DNA of 33,102 bases from Hyphomicrobiales bacterium (lineage in GTDB: Bacteria; Pseudomonadota; Alphaproteobacteria; Rhizobiales; Rhizobiaceae), in assembly GCA_021775495.1 (NCBI GenBank), contig JAJFHT010000304.1:1-33102 (forward strand), given 5' to 3'. A program made the translations under genes and the position numbers. The notes beneath the pieces were generated by a model that was not told the DNA's origin, made no database searches, and saw only the letters and a program-made list of their open reading frames with translations. Positions 16,009-24,153 of the stretch are shown here, piece by piece. The first letter of the stretch is position 1; every line of letters starts with the position of its first letter.

Positions 16009-16434
16009 ATGCCGGAATCAAAAGAAAGACGTGGCCGCTGCCTTTGTGGTGCAGTCAAAATCATCGCCCGAAACGTGAGCCACGAGGTGGGCGCCTGCCA
16101 TTGTGCGATGTGCCGGCGCTGGAGCAGCGGCCCCTTTATGGCCACCGATTGCGGCACGGACGTTGAGATTGAAGGTGAGGAGAACGTGAGCATATTTGAT
16201 TCCTCGCCCTGGGCCGAGCGTGGCTTCTGTAACAAATGCGGAAGCAATCTGTTCTACCGTCTGAAGGAAACAAGGGAATATCAGATGGCGGTCGGGCTTT
16301 TTGACGATGCCGAGGGTCTGGTTTTCACAAGCCAGGTGTTTATCGACGAAAAACCAGCCTTCTATGGTTTTGAGAATGAAACCAAGGACCTTACGGGGGC
16401 GGAGATATTCGCCATGTACGGCCCGTCGGAGTGA
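16009..16434 (+). CDS. GFA/CENP-V family zinc protein
   Basis: This 141-residue protein has the zinc-binding pattern of the glutathione-dependent formaldehyde-activating enzyme family. The motifs are RCLCGAV (Cys11, Cys13), ACHCAMCRRWSSGPF (Cys30, Cys32, Cys35) and FCNKCGSNLFYR (Cys74, Cys77). The ATG at 16009 is preceded by AGGAGA; a 41-residue upstream extension lacks family character. Most members have no proven reaction, and the formaldehyde role was assigned to one branch and later questioned. Here it diverges from the regulator of an operon expected to release formaldehyde by N-demethylation, which makes a formaldehyde-related role attractive but unproven. It converges on sitD with seven bases between stops. 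Confidence 0.88.
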   Translation: MPESKERRGRCLCGAVKIIARNVSHEVGACHCAMCRRWSSGPFMATDCGTDVEIEGEENVSIFDSSPWAERGFCNKCGSNLFYRLKETREYQMAVGLFDDAEGLVFTSQVFIDEKPAFYGFENETKDLTGAEIFAMYGPSE

Positions 16435-16441
16435 TGCAGGT

Positions 16442-17284
16442 TCAGGCCTGCGACCGGACCAGGACGCCGCGTTTGGGCGCGAACAGGAAGGCCGCGATGA
16501 ACGCAGCGGTGAGCACCAGTATGATGGTCGGGGCAGGGGCGCTGTCGATGTGGAAACTGGCCAGCACTCCGGTCACCGATGCCGTGACCGAAATCACTAC
16601 CGACAAAAGCAGCATGCGGTCGAACCGGTCGGTCAGCAGATAGGCGATCGCGCCCGGGGCGATCAGCATGCCGATGGCCAGGATGATGCCCACCGCAACC
16701 AGTGAGCCGACGATCGTCAGTGACAGGATGGCCAGCAGGCCGTAGTGCAAAATGCCGGTTTTCAAACCAACGGCACGGGCGTGCTGCGGGTCGAAACAAT
16801 AAAGCAACAGGTCACGGCGTCGGGTGAGGATCGCCGTCAATGTGACCAGTGCGATCAGCCCTGTCTGGGCGATATCGGCCCAGTTCACACCCAGCATGTT
16901 GCCGAACAGGATGTGGTCGAGATGCACATCGGTCTCGATCTTGGTGTAAAGCACGATGCCGAGCGCAAACATGCCGGAGAACACGACGCCCATGATGGTG
17001 TCCTGCTTGATGCGGCTGTTGTCTTTCAAAAAACCCGTCGACAGCGCGCAGAACATGCCGGCGGCAAAGGCGCCGACAACAAGCGGGATCCCCGCAACAT
17101 AGGCCAGAACCACCCCCGGCAGCACGGCATGGGACATAGCATCGCCCATCAGCGACCAGCCCTTCAGCACCAGAAAACAGGACAGAACGGCAGAGGCGCT
17201 GGCGACGAGGATCGAAATGATCAGCGCCTGGCGCATGAACTCGAACGACAGCGGTTCGCTGAAGAGGGCCCAGAAACCGTTCAC
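16442..17284 (-). CDS. sitD: Manganese/iron ABC transporter permease SitD
   Basis: This 280-residue ABC-3 family membrane permease has about eight helices. KGWSLMGDAMSHAVLPGVVLAY at ~41-62 is the family signature, TIMGVVFSGMFALGIVLYTK a pore-lining segment, and [18 protein letters not shown] near the end is characteristic. It starts with GTG at 17284, overlapping the sitC stop by four bases (GTGA), so translation is probably coupled. It is the last gene of sitABCD. The C-terminal FAPKRGVL matches the FAPKHGML of SitC, showing that the two permeases are paralogues. Metal specificity (Mn over Fe or Zn) is inferred from the SitA ligands and the operator. Confidence 0.9.
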   Translation of the reverse strand: MNGFWALFSEPLSFEFMRQALIISILVASASAVLSCFLVLKGWSLMGDAMSHAVLPGVVLAYVAGIPLVVGAFAAGMFCALSTGFLKDNSRIKQDTIMGVVFSGMFALGIVLYTKIETDVHLDHILFGNMLGVNWADIAQTGLIALVTLTAILTRRRDLLLYCFDPQHARAVGLKTGILHYGLLAILSLTIVGSLVAVGIILAIGMLIAPGAIAYLLTDRFDRMLLLSVVISVTASVTGVLASFHIDSAPAPTIILVLTAAFIAAFLFAPKRGVLVRSQA

Positions 17285-18141
17285 TGCCCGTCCTCCAGCG
17301 CTTCGACGCGTCGGCGACGGGCCGCCAGCATTCCGTGTTTGGGTGCAAAGACGAAAGCTATCAGGAACACGATCGTCTGCAGGACGACGATGATGCCGCC
17401 GGTGGCGCCGTCAAGAAAAAAGCTCAGATATGCGCCGACAATGCTGCAGAGTGCACCGATCGCAACGCTGATGGCAATCAGCCGGGGGAAACGATCCGTC
17501 AGCAGGTAGGCGGTCGCACCGGGCGTCACTACCATTGCAATGACCAGGAATGCACCGACAGTCTGCATGGCGGCGACGGTCGAAGCGCTGAGCAGGGTGA
17601 AGAACAGAACCTTCAATGCATCCGGATTGAGGCCGATGGAACGGGCGTGGGATTCATCGAAGAAAACCACCATCAGGTCTTTCCACTTGAGCAGCAGAAT
17701 CAATAGCGACACGCCGCCAATGATGATCAGCTGCAAGGTATCGTAGGGCGTGATTGCCAGAATATTGCCAAGCACGATGGTGCGGATGTCGATCGAGGTC
17801 GGCGACAGCGAGACCATGAACAGGCCGAGGCCGAAAAACGACGTGAAGATCAGTCCGATTATGGCGTCTTCCTTCAGCCGCGTGCGTTGATTGAGGAACA
17901 GCATGGCAGCAGCGGCAAGCCCGCCGGAGAAAAACGCGCCGAGTGAATAGGGCAGGCCAAGCATATACGCTCCGGCGACACCGGGTACGATGGAATGGGA
18001 CAATGCGTCGCCGATCAGCGACCAGCCTTTCAGCATCAGATAGGCCGACAGAAAGGCACAGACGCCGCCGACCAGGCCACTGACCCAGATGGCGTTGATC
18101 ATGTAGTTGTAGGCGAAAGGTTCCAGCAACTCAGCTATCAT
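17281..18141 (-). CDS. sitC: Manganese/iron ABC transporter permease SitC
   Basis: This is a 286-residue ABC-3 permease. [27 protein letters not shown] is the signature, [20 protein letters not shown] and [27 protein letters not shown] are further family segments. The start at 18141 ([14 protein letters not shown]) is chosen because homologues begin with this amphipathic segment. A 52-residue extension up to 18297 overlaps sitB in another frame and is low-complexity Ser/Pro/Thr. The gene overlaps the sitB end by about 11 bases. It forms a channel with SitD. Confidence 0.9.
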   Translation of the reverse strand: MIAELLEPFAYNYMINAIWVSGLVGGVCAFLSAYLMLKGWSLIGDALSHSIVPGVAGAYMLGLPYSLGAFFSGGLAAAAMLFLNQRTRLKEDAIIGLIFTSFFGLGLFMVSLSPTSIDIRTIVLGNILAITPYDTLQLIIIGGVSLLILLLKWKDLMVVFFDESHARSIGLNPDALKVLFFTLLSASTVAAMQTVGAFLVIAMVVTPGATAYLLTDRFPRLIAISVAIGALCSIVGAYLSFFLDGATGGIIVVLQTIVFLIAFVFAPKHGMLAARRRRVEALEDGQ

Positions 18142-19054
18142 TACCGTTGCCACGCTTGTTTTCCGGAGTGTTCTGATCGCCGTCGCCATAAAGGACGAAA
18201 GGTCGTTCGTCGTCGGTGATGACGGTGACCTGCCGGGAATCTTCATCATCATGCAGTTCGGCACCGCCGAGCACGAAGTGGCGCAGGACGCCGCCAAAGG
18301 CCTTTTCGAGGTTGGCCTGGGTGAAGGTTTCGGCGGTTTCGCCAGCAGCCAGCACCGTTTGGTTGATCAGCACGACGCGGTCGCAGAATTCCGGAACGCT
18401 GCCGAGATTGTGAGTCGAGACCAGCATCACCCGACCCTCGTCGCGCAACTCCCGCATCAGCCTAATGATGGCATCCTCGGTTTTCACATCGACGCCGGTA
18501 AACGGCTCGTCGAGGAGGATTACCCGGCCCTCCTGGGCAAGGGCACGGGCAAGGAACACGCGTTTCTTCTGTCCGCCGGAAAGCTCACCGATCTGACGCT
18601 CGCGGTAGTCACTCATGCCGACCCGCTCCAGCGCCTCGGTGACTTTCTCTCGATCCGTTCGGCTCGCGGTGCGCAGCAGGCCCATATGGCCGTAGCGGCC
18701 CATCATGACCACTTCCTCCACCAGCACGGGAAAGTTCCAGTCGACATCCTCGTTCTGCGGAACGTAGGCGACGACATTGCGTTTCAGGGCCCCACCGGCC
18801 GGGGTGCCGAGGATCGATACCTTGCCCTTTGCCAGCGGCACGAAGCCCATAATCGCCTTGAAAAGGGTGGATTTTCCACTGCCGTTGACGCCGACAAGAG
18901 CGCAGATCGTTCCGGTCGGAATCTCGAAGCTGGCATCGACAAGGGCGGTGTGGCCGTTGCGATATGTAACGGTGACGTCCTCGACACAAAGCCCACTATC
19001 TGTTTTTTCTGCGGTTGGGTCCGTCCCAGTCGGATTGCGCAGGGAAAGATTCAT
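18131..19054 (-). CDS. sitB: Manganese/iron ABC transporter ATP-binding protein SitB
   Basis: This is a 307-residue ATPase. Walker A is [10 protein letters not shown] (near residues 54-63), the Q-loop is [13 protein letters not shown] (typical of metal importers of this family), the signature is [15 protein letters not shown], Walker B is [12 protein letters not shown], and the switch His is in VSTHNLG. The C-terminal ~50 residues are an acidic, polar tail ([25 protein letters not shown]) with no role in the core fold. The start overlaps the sitA stop by four bases. Confidence 0.92.
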   Translation of the reverse strand: MNLSLRNPTGTDPTAEKTDSGLCVEDVTVTYRNGHTALVDASFEIPTGTICALVGVNGSGKSTLFKAIMGFVPLAKGKVSILGTPAGGALKRNVVAYVPQNEDVDWNFPVLVEEVVMMGRYGHMGLLRTASRTDREKVTEALERVGMSDYRERQIGELSGGQKKRVFLARALAQEGRVILLDEPFTGVDVKTEDAIIRLMRELRDEGRVMLVSTHNLGSVPEFCDRVVLINQTVLAAGETAETFTQANLEKAFGGVLRHFVLGGAELHDDEDSRQVTVITDDERPFVLYGDGDQNTPENKRGNGNDS

Positions 19055-20019
19055 TCGGTCAGACCTTTGGCGATTGTCTCGGATGTGATGCGCAGCAGAT
19101 CCAGATAGGTTGGCACCGGACCGTCGGCGTCGCTCAATGAATCCACATAGAGCACGCCGCCATACCTGGCACCAGTCTCACGCGCTGTCTGCTTAGCCGG
19201 ACGGTCCGAGACGGTGCTTTCGCTGAAGATTACACCGATATTTTCCGATCGCATGACGTCGATCACTTTGCGGACCTGCTGCGGCGTACCTTGCGCATCG
19301 GCATTGATCGGCCAGAGATAGAGTTCTTTCAGGCCGAAATCGCGTGCGAGGTAGCTGAATGCGCCTTCGCTGGTCACCAGCCAGCGTCTTTCGTCAGGGA
19401 TTGCCGCAAGTCTGTCCCGAATGGGGGCGACGGCGGCGAGTATGGCCTGTTTGTAGGATTTGGCGTTCTCCACGTAGACACCGGCATTGTCCGGATCAGC
19501 TTCTGAAAAGGCTTTTTGCATGTTGTCGACATAGATCAGGGCGCTGTCGGGGGACATCCAGGCATGCGGATTGGCCTTGCCGGTATAGGGGCCTTCGGAA
19601 ATGCCCATCGGCTCGACGCCATCGGACACAACCGCCTGCTTCACGTCTCTGAGATTTTGAAAAAACTTCTCGAACCAGAGCTCCAGGCCCAGCCCGTTCC
19701 AGAGCACCAGCTTTGAGCCCTGCGCCTTGACGATGTCACGGGGGGTCGGGCTGTAATTGTGGATTTCGGCACCGGGCTTGGTGATCGAGACGACATCGGC
19801 GGCGTCACCGGCGACATTGCGCGCCATGTCGGCCAGCACGGTGAAAGTGGTGACGACTTTCAGCCGCTCAGCCGCCGCGCCGCTGATGCCGATTGCTTGC
19901 AGAATGGTGACAAGCAGACCGGCAACGACGATCCGGAGAAATGCATTTTTCAAGAGGGAGTTCCTGACCCTGTCTGTGGGTCTGTGACCTGAAGACCCGA
20001 TGAATCCAGTCTCCCACAT
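19051..20019 (-). CDS. sitA: Manganese/iron ABC transporter substrate-binding protein SitA
   Basis: This periplasmic cluster A-I metal-binding protein has up to 322 residues. Numbering from the ATG at 20019, the expected ligands are His87 ([12 protein letters not shown]), His152 (NPHAWMSP), Glu218 (TSEGAFSYL) and an Asp near 272 ([12 protein letters not shown]). The His-His-Glu-Asp set favours Mn or Fe over Zn, and no His-rich loop is present. The signal peptide [28 protein letters not shown] is preceded by ~22 unusual residues in this reading. A TTG at 19953 with an AGGA-like SD gives a cleaner 300-residue precursor, so 19953 may be the true start. The ATG at 20019 sits almost inside the promoter and operator. 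First gene of sitABCD. Confidence 0.9.
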   Translation of the reverse strand: MWETGFIGSSGHRPTDRVRNSLLKNAFLRIVVAGLLVTILQAIGISGAAAERLKVVTTFTVLADMARNVAGDAADVVSITKPGAEIHNYSPTPRDIVKAQGSKLVLWNGLGLELWFEKFFQNLRDVKQAVVSDGVEPMGISEGPYTGKANPHAWMSPDSALIYVDNMQKAFSEADPDNAGVYVENAKSYKQAILAAVAPIRDRLAAIPDERRWLVTSEGAFSYLARDFGLKELYLWPINADAQGTPQQVRKVIDVMRSENIGVIFSESTVSDRPAKQTARETGARYGGVLYVDSLSDADGPVPTYLDLLRITSETIAKGLTE

Positions 20020-20026
20020 AGCTTAG

Positions 20027-20043
20027 TTGCAAATCGTTTGCAA
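20027..20043. promoter_or_regulatory. Mur-like operator upstream of sitABCD
   Basis: TTGCAAATCGTTTGCAA is a perfect 7-3-7 palindrome. It lies 8 bases before the outer sitA ATG and 74 bases before the alternative TTG. Manganese-responsive Mur, a Fur-family repressor of alphaproteobacteria, is known to control sitABCD through TTGCAAA-type palindromes. The match is from memory. Binding would block the promoter when manganese is sufficient. Confidence 0.7.
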
Positions 20044-20084
20044 TTGCATAATTGCTGCGTGTTGAATCAACCCCGCTGATCGGC

Positions 20085-20819
20085 CTATTCGATGATACCG
20101 CCAAGCAGGTAGCCAATGGCATAGGCCAAGCCGGCGGCCGCAACGCCGATCACCAGGGTCTCTATTCCGGAGGCCCACCATGATGCCAGCGCCCACCGGC
20201 TCTTGGCCGACCCGATGGCGAAAAAGACGATCAGGGTCATGGCAATTGATATCGAGAATGCGTTCTCGGCCGACAGCAGGTAGGGCAGAAGGGGGATGGA
20301 GCCGCACAATAAAAACGCCAGGAAGGTACTCAGGCCGGACAGCCATGGCTTGCGCATGATTTGCGATACGCCGTATTCCTCGCGCAACATCGTATCCAGC
20401 CATACCTCCTCGTCGGCGGTTATGGCCGCAACGGCGTCGTTTAGCGATTTACCGCTCAACCCCTTGCTCTGCAGGATTTGGCGCACTTCCTCGCGTTCAC
20501 CGTCCGGCGCGAGCCGGATGTGCCGGACCTCGATTTCGCGCAGTCTGCGCAGATCGTCCAATTCCGTCTTGGTGCCGCTGAAATTGCTGGCCGCCATGGA
20601 GAACCCGTCGGCCAGAAGATTGGCAACGCCGAGAATTACGATGATTTTGGCCGACAGCGCGGCGCCGGCCACACCGGCAACGATGGCAAAGGTGGTGATG
20701 GCGCCGTCGATGCCGCCGTAAACCCAGTCCCGGACGTAATTTGGCCGCTTGTCGGCTGCCAGCCTGTCTCTGATTTCCTCGTGTGAGTGGCCGTGTTCTG
20801 GTGTGCCTGATGTGTCCAT
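20085..20819 (-). CDS. VIT1/CCC1-family iron/manganese transporter
   Basis: This 244-residue inner-membrane protein has five predicted helices. The first helix DWVYGGIDGAITTFAIVAGVAGA and the second ILGVANLLADGFSMAASNFSGTKTE carry the conserved Asp, Gly and Met residues of the VIT family. A cytoplasmic acidic helical segment (residues ~85-155, EIRHI-like and DEEVWLDTMLREEYGV) corresponds to the metal-binding domain. The N-terminus is His/Asp/Glu-rich (EHGHSHEE). The family exports Fe2+ or Mn2+ from the cytosol. It has no N-terminal ferritin-like domain, unlike MbfA. Its place next to sitABCD suggests a metal balance role, importer against exporter. The upstream region shares an FNR-type box with a divergent exporter operon. 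Confidence 0.88.
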   Translation of the reverse strand: MDTSGTPEHGHSHEEIRDRLAADKRPNYVRDWVYGGIDGAITTFAIVAGVAGAALSAKIIVILGVANLLADGFSMAASNFSGTKTELDDLRRLREIEVRHIRLAPDGEREEVRQILQSKGLSGKSLNDAVAAITADEEVWLDTMLREEYGVSQIMRKPWLSGLSTFLAFLLCGSIPLLPYLLSAENAFSISIAMTLIVFFAIGSAKSRWALASWWASGIETLVIGVAAAGLAYAIGYLLGGIIE

Positions 20820-20850
20820 TTGCTCGCGATTCCGATTGTCGGCTTTCGCG

Positions 20851-20919
20851 ATGATAGGCTATGAAAAGAATGCGGGGTTGATATCAATCAATGGCACCAG
20901 ATCCGAACCGGGCGATAGC
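20851..20919. promoter_or_regulatory. FNR/FixK-type box with candidate divergent -10 elements
   Basis: TTGAT-ATCA-ATCAA (20878-20891) is a perfect match to the FNR/FixK consensus TTGAT-N4-ATCAA. A -10-like GATAGC (20914-20919) is centred 32 bases from the box centre on the plus strand, the class II activator spacing. On the minus strand TATCAT (20856-20851) is centred 31 bases away. One box could therefore serve both the exporter operon and the VIT gene. Confidence 0.72.
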
Positions 20920-20984
20920 AAACGCTGAACTGGAACGGAATCGTCTGTTCCGCACCTGCGGACTTTTTTCGAGATTTGCAAATC

Positions 20985-21692
20985 ATGGCTGAACCAGTCC
21001 TGTCGGCGCGAAATGTGACCAAGACCTACGGCACTGGTGAGGTGCAGGTTCATGCCCTGCGCGGGGTTGATCTCGATCTTTATGAAGGCGAGATGGCGGT
21101 GTTGCTGGGGCCGTCAGGTAGCGGCAAATCAACATTGCTCAATATAATTGGCGGGCTCGACCGGGTGACCAGTGGCGCGGTTTCCTTCCGCGATCGCGAT
21201 CTTACAAATGTGTCAGAACGCCAGCTTACACGGTTCCGCCGCGACCATGTCGGTTTCGTATTTCAGTTCTACAATCTCATTCCGAGCCTGACTGCCTGGG
21301 AAAATGTTGCGCTGGTCACGGAAGTTTCGAAGGATCCGATGCTGCCGGAAGAGGCGCTCGCCATGGTCGACCTGACTGACCGGATGACACATTTTCCCTC
21401 ACAGCTTTCCGGCGGGGAGCAGCAGCGCGTCGCGATTGCCCGTGCGATTGCCAAACGGCCGGAAGTGCTGCTGTGCGACGAGCCGACCGGGGCTCTGGAC
21501 TCGACCACCGGTATTCTGGTTCTGGAGGCCTTGTCGCACATCAACAGCGAGCTTGGCACAACCACCGCAATTATTACCCACAACGCCGGCATCAGGCTGA
21601 TTGCCCACCGGGTGTTTCATTTTGTCGACGGCCAAATCGACAAAATGACGGTCAATCAGGAGCGGATCGCACCGGCGGAGGTAACCTGGTAA
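20985..21692 (+). CDS. ABC exporter ATP-binding protein, MacB/LolD/DevA-like
   Basis: This 235-residue ATPase has Walker [10 protein letters not shown] (residues 42-50), Q-loop [18 protein letters not shown], signature [15 protein letters not shown], Walker [13 protein letters not shown] and switch His in IITHNAG. The [12 protein letters not shown] and DEPTGALDS forms are typical of ATPases that pair with FtsX-type permeases rather than importers. The ATG at 20985 has only a weak SD; a TTG at 20976 would add three residues. The gene is separated from the permease by four bases. The exported substrate is unknown. Confidence 0.9.
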   Translation: MAEPVLSARNVTKTYGTGEVQVHALRGVDLDLYEGEMAVLLGPSGSGKSTLLNIIGGLDRVTSGAVSFRDRDLTNVSERQLTRFRRDHVGFVFQFYNLIPSLTAWENVALVTEVSKDPMLPEEALAMVDLTDRMTHFPSQLSGGEQQRVAIARAIAKRPEVLLCDEPTGALDSTTGILVLEALSHINSELGTTTAIITHNAGIRLIAHRVFHFVDGQIDKMTVNQERIAPAEVTW

Positions 21693-21696
21693 CGCC

Positions 21697-24150
21697 ATGG
21701 TGATGCTCGACCGGAAACTCACCCGAGATCTGCTGCGCCTTTGGGCGCAGGTTCTGGCGATCGCAATGGTCATGGCCTGCGGTGTGGCAACCATTGTCAT
21801 CGCCGTCGGCGCATCCCGGTCCCTGGAGGAGACCCGCTCGGCGTTCTACGACCGCTACCGTTTCGGATCGGTGTTTGTCACTGCCACCCGCGCTCCGGCC
21901 TACCTGGCAGACCGCATTGCTGAGATCCCCGGCATTGCCGCCGTCCAGCCGCGGATATCCCAGCCCGTCCTCCTGGATATCGAAGGCATGGCTGAGCCGG
22001 CCACCGGCATCGCGGTGTCTTTGCCGGATTTCAGTGAGCCGGATGTCAACCGGCTCTATCTGAGACGCGGACGACTGCCCGAACCGGGCCGCGCAGACGA
22101 AATCGCGGTGATCGAAACATTCGCGGAAGCGCACGGGTTTCAGCCAGGGGACCGGTTCAAGGCAATCATCAATGGCCGATCGCGTCTGCTCGACATTGTT
22201 GGCGTCGTGCTGTCACCGGAATATATATACGCACTGGGGCCGGGGGAAATGGTTCCAGATCCGCGTCGTTTCGGCGTGCTTTTCATGTCGCACTCGGTGC
22301 TTGCAGATATTGCCGACATGAATGGCGCATTTAATGATCTTGCGGCGACCCTGCAGCGTGATGCCAACAGCGAGCGCATCATCGACACCATAGACGGTAT
22401 CCTCAAGCCCTACGGCGCAACCGGTGCATATAGCCGCAAGGATCAGATATCACATGCATTTCTTGACAGCGAACTGGTTCAACTGCGGGCGATGGCCACA
22501 GTCATCCCGCCGATTTTCCTGTTCGTTTCGGCTTTTCTGGTCAACATGATCCTGTCGCGGCTGATCCAACTGGAACGCGAGCAGATTGGGCTTTTGAAAG
22601 CTGTCGGCTACAGCGACCTGTCGATTGCCTGGCATTATGCGAAACTGGTTATCGCCATTTCCGCGATAGGATTGATCATCGGTGCCATCGCCGGAACCTG
22701 GATGGGGCAGGGATTGACGCGCCTGTACGGGCAGTTCTTTTCGTTTCCGTTCCTGATTTTCCGTCGCAGTTTCGATCTTTATATTATTGCCGGGGGGATC
22801 ACGGTCCTCGCAGCTCTGGCCGGTGGGGCCAAAGCGATCTGGGTGACCGTGGCCTTACCGCCGGCAGTTGCAATGCGGCCTCCGGCGCCACCGCGATACC
22901 GCAGTTTCTTTTCGGGCCGACTGCAGAAACTGAACTTCTTCTCGCAGCTGACAACAATGTCGTTGCGGCACATGATCCGATGGCCGGTCCGCTCGGCCCT
23001 GACCGCCCTCGGCACCTCGATGTCGGTCGGGCTTCTGATCACAGCGATGTTTTCCTTCGACTCCATCGATTACATGATCGATACGATCTTCTTTCGTGCC
23101 GACCGGCAGGATGCATCGCTGAGTTTCACCACCGCGCGCGCTCCGTCCTCGATGCAGGACGTCGCGGCCTTACCGGGAGTGTTGCGGGCCGAACCATTTC
23201 GCACCACCCAGGTGATTTTGAGAAACGGACACCGTGAACGCCGCCTTGCCATAGCCGGAGTTCCCGACGATGCCGACCTCTCGCGTATTCTTGACCTCGA
23301 CCTCAATCCGGTGCCGCCGCCAGACGCCGGGCTGCTGATCTCGGAACGGGTGGCAAATCTGCTGCATCTGAAGCCGGGTGATTCCGTCGAGATCGAATTA
23401 CTCGAAAGCGGGCGGCGGGTTGAATACCTGCCGGTGAGCGGTGTCGTCCGGGGAATGAAGTCCTCAGGTGATCCGGTTGAACCCGGACAGACCGCGTTAG
23501 GAATGGCTACAGGTGGTGTGCCTGTGACTGCGATTGTGCAAAGTTATGTTGGGCTTGCCGTCTATGCGCGCAATGAGGTCGTTGACCGGTTGATGGCCGA
23601 CGGCACCCGCTATTCGGGTGTCCGGATCGCTATTGATCCGGCTCGGCTCAATGAGCTCTACGAAGCGGTGAAACAGACACCCGGACTGGCGTCGATCGCG
23701 CTGCAGAGGGTTTCGCTTGGCCAGTTTCGCAAAACCATCGCCCAGAACATCACGGTCATGATGACGGTCTATATCGGGTTGGCGGTCATCATTACATTTG
23801 GCGTGATCTACAATTCGGCGCGTATCCAGCTTTCTGAACGGGCGCGAGAACTTGCCAGTCTGCGTGTGTTCGGATTTACCCGAGCCGAAGTTTCACGCGT
23901 ATTGCTGGTGGAACTGGCCGTCATAGTGGCAATCGCGCAGCCATTGGGGTGGTTGCTCGGATTCGGGTTTTCCTGGTCGGTCATCAAGGGATTTGAAAGC
24001 GACCTGTTCCGAATTCCACTGATCCTCAATCCGGCAACATTCGCAACCGCCAGTCTGATCGTTATTGCGGCTGCGATCGTCTCTGCGCTGATCGTTCGCC
24101 GGCGTGTCGACCGACTCGATCTCGTGCGTGTCCTGAAAACAAGGGAGTAA
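21697..24150 (+). CDS. FtsX-type ABC exporter permease
   Basis: This 817-residue membrane protein has a duplicated FtsX/MacB layout. There is one N-terminal helix (residues ~15-40, VLAIAMVMACGVATIVIAVGA), then a large periplasmic domain. A helical bundle near 265-390 follows (IFLFVSAFLVNMILSRLIQLEREQIGLLKAVGYS is the FtsX signature). A second set begins with a helix near 425-450 and a periplasmic domain, and the last helices run from 680 onward with ARIQLSERARELASLRVFGF, the second copy of the signature. The doubled form matches mechanotransmitting exporters that act in the periplasm or extract lipophilic cargo. It sits between its ATPase and an HlyD-like adaptor, the DevBCA or MacAB arrangement with subunits in a different order. 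Confidence 0.9.
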   Translation: MVMLDRKLTRDLLRLWAQVLAIAMVMACGVATIVIAVGASRSLEETRSAFYDRYRFGSVFVTATRAPAYLADRIAEIPGIAAVQPRISQPVLLDIEGMAEPATGIAVSLPDFSEPDVNRLYLRRGRLPEPGRADEIAVIETFAEAHGFQPGDRFKAIINGRSRLLDIVGVVLSPEYIYALGPGEMVPDPRRFGVLFMSHSVLADIADMNGAFNDLAATLQRDANSERIIDTIDGILKPYGATGAYSRKDQISHAFLDSELVQLRAMATVIPPIFLFVSAFLVNMILSRLIQLEREQIGLLKAVGYSDLSIAWHYAKLVIAISAIGLIIGAIAGTWMGQGLTRLYGQFFSFPFLIFRRSFDLYIIAGGITVLAALAGGAKAIWVTVALPPAVAMRPPAPPRYRSFFSGRLQKLNFFSQLTTMSLRHMIRWPVRSALTALGTSMSVGLLITAMFSFDSIDYMIDTIFFRADRQDASLSFTTARAPSSMQDVAALPGVLRAEPFRTTQVILRNGHRERRLAIAGVPDDADLSRILDLDLNPVPPPDAGLLISERVANLLHLKPGDSVEIELLESGRRVEYLPVSGVVRGMKSSGDPVEPGQTALGMATGGVPVTAIVQSYVGLAVYARNEVVDRLMADGTRYSGVRIAIDPARLNELYEAVKQTPGLASIALQRVSLGQFRKTIAQNITVMMTVYIGLAVIITFGVIYNSARIQLSERARELASLRVFGFTRAEVSRVLLVELAVIVAIAQPLGWLLGFGFSWSVIKGFESDLFRIPLILNPATFATASLIVIAAAIVSALIVRRRVDRLDLVRVLKTRE

Positions 24151-24153
24151 AGA

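Noticed and set aside
18142..18297. Upstream extension of sitC
   Set aside because: It overlaps the end of sitB in another frame and is low-complexity; the start at 18141 fits the family.
18251..19108. Plus-strand open frame of 285 codons opposite sitB
   Set aside because: It is antisense to a clear ABC ATPase with intact Walker motifs.
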